Assembly: GCF_000346465.2 (NCBI RefSeq)
Contig: NC_034013.1
Location: 8,122,216-8,186,215 of the forward strand
Origin: Prunus persica
Taxonomy: Eukaryota > Streptophyta > Magnoliopsida > Rosales > Rosaceae
Length of the DNA stretch: 64,000 nucleotides
Direction: 5' to 3'
Below are positions 56,467 to 64,000 of the stretch, one piece after another. The translations under genes were made by a program, and so were the position numbers. Below the pieces are notes generated by a model that saw only the letters and a list, made by a program, of their open reading frames with translations, was not told the origin of the DNA and made no database searches. Each line of letters begins with the position of its first letter. Positions within the stretch are counted from its first letter, which is position 1.

Positions 56467-57290
56467 CGCGCGCGTTAAAACTATATAAGGATTCTCTCTC
56501 TCGAAGCAAATCCGTTACCATTCTCTCTTAATAATTATCAATCTCGACTTGGCATACTAAGGTTTCGTTTGGTTAGTAAAAAACTCATGATAATGCTAGG
56601 AAAATAACTAGGAAATACCGTTTTATTTCCTTTTTCTTGTTTGGTTTGAGTATGAATATAAAATAAAGTTGGTTTAATTTTTCAATTATACCGATATGAA
56701 ATCAAATAAATGGAATACATTTAATGCTATATTGTAATTCTAAATTGTTAATTATGACAAAATAGTCATGAAAATTCGCATTTAATGTTGGCCCAATTTT
56801 CTATGGAAAGGGAAAATGAAACCCAAGGGGGAAGGAGGATGGTTAGATTTCCCCCCCATTTTTTCCATGTGCTAGAGGCAACTATTTCTCATGCCAAGAC
56901 TTCCCAAACATAAAAAAACAATTGATTTTCCATTCCCAAACCTCCCTTCTCATACCAAACGCATCCTAAGGGGAAAAAAAAAAAAAAAACCTCGAGTATA
57001 ACATGGTACTTGTTGGGTTGAGGACTTGAGGTCAGCTAGAATATTACTCAAACAAAATTTGAGTTATACTAGTTTTAATTTGCACTGCGGAAGTACTAGT
57101 TTTAATTCTCAACTACTTTAGGAATCCAGTGTGATAATTGAAGAAGCAGCTTCTCGACTTTCGAGTTGAGGCATGATTTGGCATTTTATAATGAACAATT
57201 ATGATGGTGCTTATGTTAGTTTATTGTTGTTTCATGGTTAAGTAATTATTGTGCTTGAGCTTTTCCAGTTAAGAAATCATTTAAAACCAA
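56467..57290. other. Spacer between elements A and B
   Basis: AT-rich sequence holding a Tourist-like MITE (56561-56966); the rest shows no feature. Confidence 0.5.
56561..56966. mobile_element. Tourist-like (PIF/Harbinger) MITE
   Basis: The 406-bp segment begins GGTTTCGTTTGGT and ends ACCAAACGCATCC, terminal inverted repeats matching at 11 of 13 positions. It is flanked on both sides by TAA (56558-56560 and 56967-56969), the 3-bp duplication of this superfamily. No ORF. Confidence 0.7.
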
Positions 57291-57295
57291 GTTTG

Positions 57296-57816
57296 TGTTG
57301 TAAAGAAGAATAAGTAAAGAAGAATAGGTGAAGCCCACATAGCCAACTAACACCCACTAAACCTAACCACACACCCACCAAACCAAACCACTACCCAATT
57401 AATTGAAGAATATTAATGATGTTGTTGATTGAAGAATATTAATGATGTTGTTCATTGAAGAATATTAATGATGTTGTCTACCAATTATATTGTGAGGTGA
57501 ACAACCAATGTCTTAGGCCTATAAATAGATACCTCCATCAAGAGAAGTTTACACATAGAGAAGAGGAAGAGAAGGAAGAAAGAGTGTGAGTGAGTTGAGA
57601 GGAAAGAGAGCAAGAAAGAAATTCTCCAAGAGAGAAAATTGAGTGAGCCATACATATTGTAAACACTAAATTTGTAGCCATATTATTTCATATAGTGAAA
57701 AGTTACTGCTGCTGCTTTCCGAGGACGTAGGCATAGCCGAACCTCGTTAAATGCTGTGTCTCATCTACTTTACGTGCAGCTCAATATTCGCACATATCCC
57801 AGTTCATTTTATAACA
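57296..57816 (+). repeat. 5' LTR of element B (521 bp)
   Basis: TGTTGTAAAG to TTATAACA. It contains a triplicated 26-bp unit (GAAGAATATTAATGATGTTG, 57403-57478) and a TATA box CTATAAATAG at about 57519. Confidence 0.92.
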
Positions 57817-57830
57817 CGTTATCAGCACGA
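57817..57830 (+). other. Primer-binding site of element B
   Basis: CGTTATCAGCACGA lies immediately after the 5' LTR. It does not start with TGG as sites for tRNA 3' ends do. It looks complementary to the anticodon arm of plant tRNA-Ile (loop CUAAUAA, with inosine at position 34). Confidence 0.6.
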
Positions 57831-58229
57831 GAAGCTCTCAGGTATAATTTTTGTGTTGCACTATTATCTATACTACTAACCCTTATGTTGATGTAAGGAA
57901 GAAAAGTAGTGGAGGAGCTGTGGTCTGCAAGAGAGATATACGAGCAAACCAACTGTAAGGATAAGCTCTAGGCCTCTTACTTTTTCTATTATTTTATTAT
58001 CTCTCTACACAACAAGTTCAACTTAATTGCAAGTGAAAAGAAGAAAAGCCAACATGATATGTCTAGCTTTCCACTAATATATTAGTATAATAATATCATA
58101 TTATTTGATTGTGGTGTTGATATGAATGCACAAATAATTGTCTTTACTTTATCCTTATATATGGTAATTATATGGACAGTTTCACCTTCTATATTTTTTG
58201 TGGTGGTTTTTATCCCCACATTTATTTTA

Positions 58230-58870
58230 TTTACTGTATGGTGTAGGTTTATTACCCATACAACATTATCTATTTAAAAGGGTGGTGTGGGTTTATCGTC
58301 CATACCTTTACTTTTATTTAAATGTATGGAGCAGAATTAGTGCTCATACAAGCACATTTACTTTACCGCACATTTAATTTTATTTAAGGTATGGTGCGGG
58401 ATTAACGTCCATACAACAAGTAATTTAATTTATGAATTTACTTTACCGCACATTTAATTTTATTTAAGGTATGGTGCGGGATTAACGTCCATACAGCAAG
58501 CAATTTAATTTATGAATTTAATTTACCGCACATTTAATTTTATTTAAGGTATGGTGCGGGATTAACGTCCATACAGCAAGCAATTTAATTTATGAATTTA
58601 CTTTACCGCATATTTAATTTTATTTAAGGTATGGTGCGGGATTCACGTCCATACATCAAGCAATTTAATTTATGAATTTAATTTACCGCACATTTACATT
58701 TATTTAAAAGGGTGGTGCGGGTTTATCGTCCACGCCTTTACTTTTATTTAAATGTATGGAGCAGAATTAATGCCCATACAAGCACCTTAACTTTATGAAT
58801 TTAATTTACCGCACATTTACATTTATTTAAAGTGTGGTGCGGGTTTATCGTCAATACCAGTAATTTATTT
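58230..58870. repeat. 80-bp tandem repeats in element B
   Basis: GGTATGGTGCGGGATTAACG begins at about 58388, 58468, 58548 and 58628 (period exactly 80; one unit has a T-to-C change), with diverged units near 58270, 58705 and 58830. Element A has one fewer core unit. Confidence 0.9.
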
Positions 58871-59910
58871 ACCAGCAATTTATTTTATGGATTAAATGTG
58901 CTGTATGATGAGTTTTTTACAGTATGCAGATCAGGACCAGAAGTTCCTTGATCCTCATCATACAATTACATCAGGACTTGAAGATCCTTGATGATGATGT
59001 TAATATGAAAGCTGGCAGTCTCTCTGGTACTATATTTGTAAACATGTGATTGGACTTGAGGGTCCTTGATCCTTGACATGTAAATAAGGACCTGGGGTTC
59101 CTTAATGATGTAACAGTACCATATTGGTTCATAATGTCGTACACATGGATGATAACTGTACTGGCAAATGTACTGTACACATGAATAGTGCCGTATACAT
59201 GAATAGTGATGTATGCATAAATATTTACCATTTTGGGTAAACTATCACTATATTCAAAAAGGGAACCTGCAGTTCCTTAAACTCATGGATGAGCAATTAA
59301 ATGAGATGCCAGAAGTTCCTCAAAACATGGACAATTATGTAAGGGCTTGAAGTCCAGAAATATGTACAGAAAATTGTAAAAATGTCCATACCATGAGAAC
59401 ATGTGATTTTGGCTTGAGGTTCAAAATCTAACAGTGTTGAGAACCTGAAGTTCCAACAACTAAATGGACAACCCTTGAGGTATTATTGCAAATTGTGGTA
59501 CGCCACATATTTCTTTGGCATAAGAGAATGATGAATTGAGGCTCCCCACATATTTTGTTATATCTGGGCCGGAAGCTCATGAACCCAAATATATGAGATA
59601 TTAGCGTGGTCTTTACTCAATTCATATTTCATGTCCATTTGAAAATGGCAAATAAATTCTGAGTTTGTGTTTAGCCCAGGCCAAAAGTTCCGGGCCCCCA
59701 TACGTTGAAATATGAAATTTGGAAGAGTCGATGTGGTTATTTGAACCTATAAGGCACAAGGTTCCAAACCGTCATTTTGAAAAGACGTAAAAACCACATG
59801 TGCAAGTTTAAGAATGTGCGTAATTTTTATAACAGGCAAGGGGCATACAACAGATAGATTTTTTCCACCTGCACGGAAGGTGCAGGCCCTGTAAAATCTA
59901 TAAAAATACA

Positions 59911-60462
59911 TTATGTTCTGGAAGCCTCTGAAGGAAGAGGACGACGCCTCTTAAGCTTAGCCATGAGCCTCTCGTGGTCTCCCAAAATTCTTTCATTGGA
60001 GACCTGCAACATGTCTAGCCTTCTCAGTGTATCAACAGAGTATGAACTCACCAGTTTCAACAAGGCATTATTCTCTCCTTTAAATTTCTCAACCTCATGT
60101 TGAGACTCATGAAGCATTCTTTGGAGAGACGAATTTTCAGTTGTTAAATTCTGAACCTCGTTTGCTCTAGCACGCAAACGATCAGCCATGTTAGAAACAG
60201 AAGCAGCACTCTGAATGCTAAAAGCCATTGAGTCATCAATAGCCTCTTCCTCTGATCTCCCTGTTAACAGCATTTCATCCATTGGAGTAATGAAATTCCT
60301 AGCTACTATGACAGCAGTAGCATCATTCATCATCACAGAATCATTAACTGTGAGATGACGATTTTTGGATACAAAGGATGAACGCCAAACTTGGGCGTCA
60401 CTGGTTGTTATGGGAGTATCATTTAAATTGAAATAATTTGGGCAGGAAGAAGAGGAAGCCAT
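59911..60462 (-). CDS. Antisense ORF in element B, coiled-coil protein of unknown function
   Basis: The uninterrupted 183-codon frame runs opposite to the element. The N-terminal part (MASSSSCPNYFNLNDTPITT, DAQVWRSSFVSKNRHLTVND) is followed by a conserved-looking middle (MDEMLLTGRSEEEAIDDSMA) and a leucine-rich coiled coil at about 95-170 (RANEVQNLTTENSSLQRML, ENNALLKLVSSYSVDTLRR), then a basic tail KLKRRRPLP. No catalytic motif is visible. I recall similar predicted proteins in other dicot genomes, but give no function. The ATG lies about 100 bp downstream of a TATA-like CTATAGATATT on the minus strand (about 60572). Element A keeps that upstream part but lacks the ORF itself (junction near 52829). 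Confidence 0.6.
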   Translation of the reverse strand: MASSSSCPNYFNLNDTPITTSDAQVWRSSFVSKNRHLTVNDSVMMNDATAVIVARNFITPMDEMLLTGRSEEEAIDDSMAFSIQSAASVSNMADRLRARANEVQNLTTENSSLQRMLHESQHEVEKFKGENNALLKLVSSYSVDTLRRLDMLQVSNERILGDHERLMAKLKRRRPLPSEASRT

Positions 60463-62669
60463 TTTTAAGAAGGTTTCGAAGAAAGTCTTAAGAAAACTAA
60501 AGTTTCAGAAAATGAAGGAAGTTAAGTTGAAACGCAGTTGCTCCAATCAAGTTTTGCAAAGGCAATATCTATAGGAGGAAATATGGCTACAGTTTTTCAG
60601 GATCCCAATATCTTCTCGGATCCCCATATTCTCTTTTTCTTTCCCAGATTCCAAAACTTCACGTGACCTCCATTAATGTTTGTCGGCACTTTCGGCGTTT
60701 TCAAAGTATTATTTTCGTCAAAGCTGATCTTGCTTTACGCTGATCTTGCTTTACAGATTTCACGGAGCTACTTTTTCAAAAGTATCCCGAGAATCTTGCA
60801 ATTTTCCTATGGTTAATTTGAAATTCACCGGTTCTACCTATTCATTGTATTTGTGTATAAATGTGTTACTAACGAAATTTTCTTTGCAGAAGACATCCAG
60901 TTTTCTCCATACCTAGTGATGCGATATCTACTTATTTTTCTTATCAGTGAGCACTCAATATGCCCGAGAAGCAAGACTATCTCTGATCATCCATTCAGGA
61001 AGCGAGACTATCCCTGATCACGTTTCCGCCACATCAGGGAACTGTGAAGGCGACCTTATGCTCTAATCTCCGGAAGTTCTTCTAGACTAGGAGAAATGAG
61101 AGCTGGTTGTTTGCTCCCACCAGCTTCCTTCCTTGATTGCTGAGCTTGTTGTCTGCTCCCACTAGCTTCCTTCCCTGATTGCTTACCTTACCTTGCAATC
61201 AATATCACATTTTTTTTTGCATTTTTTCTCTTTTTGTAACTCTCTGTTCATAAGAGATTTTATTTCTTTAGAATGAACATCTGAAGAAAGAATCCATGAA
61301 GTGATCCTAACTCTGAGGGTTATTTGTTTTTGACAGACAAAAGAGTTGTGATTTTTGCTCTTGCAGGATATAACTAGATCATCAAGCGCTACATTATATT
61401 TACTGGGTCGATATGAGCTTGAATGATACTTGAGAAAAGTTTCTCCCACCTAAGGATGTAAGCAATACTTGTGTTATTTTATGCTTATATACTTATTTGA
61501 TATTTTATCTTGAAAGGTAACCAAATGGGGAGATAAGTCTGTTCCAAAAGAATGGCTTGTATGTATCCATGAATTATTAATGCAAATTTTACAGATTGCA
61601 AGTTGGATACATTGATAATACACTGCACAGATTAAAGTCCCATAAGAACAGAATATGGGTATAGGAGTGATCAATATGATGCACGCCTGTTGCGTAGCAA
61701 ATGATGTGGATTGAAGTCCCGAAAGGACAATCCTTTAACATGTCAATATTGATATTGTGCACGCCTAATGCGTAGCAAATTATATGGGTTAAAGTTCCAT
61801 AAATTAATTGACATGTATGTATTAATCTGTGGCATGCCTGCAGCATGACAGATATATGGGTTCTAAATGTTCCAACTCCCTAAATGGAGATTTTCCACGC
61901 CCTATGTAAAATAACGCTCCATTGGATGTTATAATCCACATTCTCACATAATAAAAGCCCCATGAAGTGGCTTGGGTACCCAAAAGCAAAGAAATGCTTA
62001 TAATTGATGCATGCGCATGCAAATGAGAATGGTGGGATCATGAATTGATGAATGACAATTTTTAATTTTGGAGTAGCTACTCAAATCATCAATGGGCTGT
62101 GTTGATTGGAACCACGTTCAATTATTAAATGTCGACAATATCATTGGCCAAAATGGAACGAGGTAATTCCATTATAGATGAGAATGAACGTGAAAGAACA
62201 AACCCACAGTACGAACCCCAAAAGATGTTAATACTGAAACTTATACTTGGGTGTTCGAAATAAAAGGGAATATACCTACTTTGTATGACACACTGTTTCT
62301 GGCAGAAACAAGGAATGTTGGGTTTTCTCCATATTTACAGATTCAATTGTGCCCCCCTTATTACACAATTACGGAGACTAACATATTATCTTTAAGGGTT
62401 ATTAAATGCACAGAGCATATCGCCAGAAGCGATTTCCTAAAGATGTATAAATAGCTGGGTTAAAGCTATATAATGTGTCATAAAGTTTAATCCCTTTTAA
62501 ACAAAATCCGTTGAGAGGATTGACATTGCATAAAGCAAGTCCCTAAAGGACATGTGCTTCAAGCACAAAATTTGTACTCAATATTAATATGCATAAATTA
62601 CCTCAGTGAGTACATTGATTATAATGTGATTGCAACACATTAAAGCTTCTGCAAAATTCACGAAATATT

Positions 62670-62900
62670 TGTCTCGACTTAAGGATCGAGCATTATGCCA
62701 ACGAGATTCTTGCTTATACTAAGAAAGTATTGAAGCATTTTTATGAGGATTATCCGTTGGACACTTTAATGATTTTCCGGAAGTATATTGGACCGGACAT
62801 CATATTTTCCAGATATGGCTCAACTCCATCACCATCATTTTGGGATGATGTGAGGTATATTTGATGCTATCTCCGCATAACACCATGTACGAGCATATTC
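62670..62900 (+). pseudogene. Copia reverse transcriptase relict in element B
   Basis: The plus-strand frame reads CLDLRIEHYANEILAYTKKV, LKHFYEDYPLDTLM and then GPDIIFSRYGSTPS and CYLR. These match successive blocks of copia RT (CLGLQIEH, YTxKVLKRF, RPDIAF, LRYL) with the intervening residues deleted and one stop near 62851. This is the clearest evidence that the family derives from Ty1/copia. Confidence 0.75.
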
Positions 62901-63230
62901 TTTCAAGTGAACTTACAAATAGCCCAAGTTTTGTTAAAAACGCGGACTCTGAAAATTTCTATGATTTACATAGAGATAGCTCACTGGAAATATATTTACT
63001 TACTCAACTACGAGAATTATTAATGGCTATATCCTCCACTCACTCCGAAAGATTCTCACTCCAAAAGATAGTCATGAAGACATCAGGGGGAGATATTAAT
63101 CAGGGGGAGCATCCAGAAGTATGCTATACAGATTGCTGTACTCTTTTTTCTTCCTTCCATCAGTTTTCTACCTCACTGGGTTTTTCTCCAAGCAAGGTTT
63201 TAATGAGGCAACCAATCTAGGGACATGTGG

Positions 63231-63244
63231 TCTCCAAGGGGGAG
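63231..63244 (+). other. Polypurine tract of element B
   Basis: CTCCAAGGGGGAG ends exactly at the 3' LTR. Two more GGGGGAG tracts lie upstream (about 63085-63110), next to the degenerate end of pol. Confidence 0.75.
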
Positions 63245-63765
63245 TGTTGTAAAGAAGAATAAGTAAAGAAGAATAGGTGAAGCCCACATAGCCAACTAAC
63301 ACCCACTAAACCTAACCACACACCCACCAAACCAAACCACTACCCAATTAATTGAAGAATATTAATGATGTTGTTGATTGAAGAATATTAATGATGTTGT
63401 TGATTGAAGAATATTAATGATGTTGTCTACCAATTATATTGTGAGGTGAACAACCAATGTCTTAGGCCTATAAATAGATACCTCCATCAAGAGAAGTTTA
63501 CACATAGAGAAGAGGAAGAGAAGGAAGAAAGAGTGTGAGTGAGTTGAGAGAAAAGAGAGCAAGAAAGAAATTCTCCAAGAGAGAAAATTGAGTGAGTCAT
63601 ACATATTGTAAACACTAAATTTGTAGCTATATTATTTCATATAGTGAAAAGTTACTGCTGCTGCTCTCCGAGGACGTAGGCATAGCCGAACCTCGTTAAA
63701 TGCTGTGTCTCATCTACTTTACGTGCAGCTCAATATTCGCACATATCCCAGTTCATTTTATAACA
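63245..63765 (+). repeat. 3' LTR of element B (521 bp)
   Basis: Partner of 57296-57816. It differs at about five positions, for example in the third copy of the 26-bp unit. Confidence 0.92.
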
Positions 63766-63770
63766 GTTTG

Positions 63771-64000
63771 GTCCATATCACTATTTGTTAACGGGTTATC
63801 TACTGTAGACATATATGAACTTGGCCCCCAATTGCAATTAGATTTGTAAATTTATTTTTGAGGCAATTACATCTATTAACTCGATAAATAGTATCAATTG
63901 GATCCTACCGTCCAACTCTGTCAATTTATTTATCAAAGTAAGAGGGTAAAAGCGTCCTTTTAGGTTCTTCATCCATCATTGACCCCAACTCCACCTTCTT
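63771..64000. other. Flanking host sequence
   Basis: Continuation of the host DNA interrupted by element B. No feature recognised. Confidence 0.4.

Larger units (their letters stand above)
57296..63765 (+). mobile_element. Complete non-autonomous Ty1/copia-derived LTR element with 521-bp LTRs (element B)
   Basis: 5' LTR 57296-57816, primer-binding site 57817-57830, 5.4-kb internal region, polypurine tract CCAAGGGGGAG (about 63234-63244), 3' LTR 63245-63765. The perfect 5-bp target duplication GTTTG flanks it (57291-57295 and 63766-63770). The LTRs are the same length and differ at about five visible positions (about 1%), so the insertion is recent. The internal region has no intact gag, protease or integrase; it holds an 80-bp tandem array, decayed pol including an RT end (62670-62900), and an antisense ORF (60462-59911). 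It must have been mobilised in trans. It shares internal sequence with element A but not the LTR body. Confidence 0.92.

Noticed and set aside
58230..58870. CRISPR-like array
   Set aside because: Adjacent 80-bp units without unique spacers, in a plant nuclear retroelement; an ordinary tandem repeat.
58971..59231. Minus-strand 86-codon ORF, with a counterpart in element A (53749-53958)
   Set aside because: Present in both elements but built of repeated GTACACATGAATAGT-type words; the frame is not conserved at the ends and no protein features are seen.
62861..63220. Plus-strand ORF of 119 codons near the end of element B
   Set aside because: Follows the decayed RT and covers the purine-rich tracts; it has no domain and looks like chance opening in degenerate pol and 3' leader sequence.

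Overview
The window is nuclear DNA of a flowering plant. Split host genes with GT-AG introns, a mitochondrial phosphatidylserine decarboxylase, a tonoplast aquaporin and a VAN3-binding-type protein all point to a eudicot. The style of the LTR retroelements suggests a woody, possibly rosaceous plant, but that last point is only a guess. AT-rich spacers, microsatellites and many transposable elements surround a modest number of genes. One run of 100 N (33092-33191) marks an assembly gap.

Layout. 1-6640: 3' part of a decayed Ty3/gypsy element (integrase, antisense extra ORF, a field of short GAAN-loop hairpins, 3' LTR). 7395-17042: two short calmodulin-like genes (minus strand), a tandem duplicate pair, flanking the twelve-exon PSD1 gene (10017-14734, plus); a LINE RNase H remnant lies at 8550-9284. 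17730-19739: element with long inverted repeats, its left arm split by a SINE. 21737-22028: 52-residue one-helix membrane protein whose first coding exon is only Met-Pro. 23385-26365: eight-exon formyltetrahydrofolate deformylase. 26744-28813: broken partial copy of the VAN3-binding-like gene found intact at 41110-43421; the copy is interrupted by a solo LTR. 29272-33091: two-gene PIF/Harbinger transposon running into the gap. 33192-35005: RNA polymerase III subunit RPC6, with two antisense BRCT exons in its 5' UTR intron. 35809-40830: RNase H scrap, a hAT-type MITE with perfect 8-bp target duplication, a 5'-truncated LINE and a Ty3/gypsy gag-protease scrap. 47940-49274: TIP2-type aquaporin.

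49879-63770 is the most unusual part. Two non-autonomous Ty1/copia-derived LTR elements lie head to head. They share about 4 kb of internal sequence but carry unrelated LTRs (183 bp and 521 bp) and unrelated leaders. The minus-strand element carries a captured, broken pectin methylesterase fragment in sense orientation. The plus-strand element has intact 521-bp LTRs, a GTTTG target duplication and an antisense 183-residue coiled-coil ORF that its partner lacks. Both have a primer-binding site that looks complementary to a tRNA-Ile anticodon arm rather than to a tRNA 3' end.

The host genes are independent housekeeping or signalling genes and form no pathway cluster. PSD1 makes phosphatidylethanolamine in mitochondria, the PurU-type enzyme protects folate metabolism, RPC6 serves Pol III initiation, TIP2 moves water and ammonia across the tonoplast, and the VAN3-binding-like protein belongs to an auxin and vein-patterning family. 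All exon coordinates were read by eye from splice signals and frame continuity; none was checked against transcripts.
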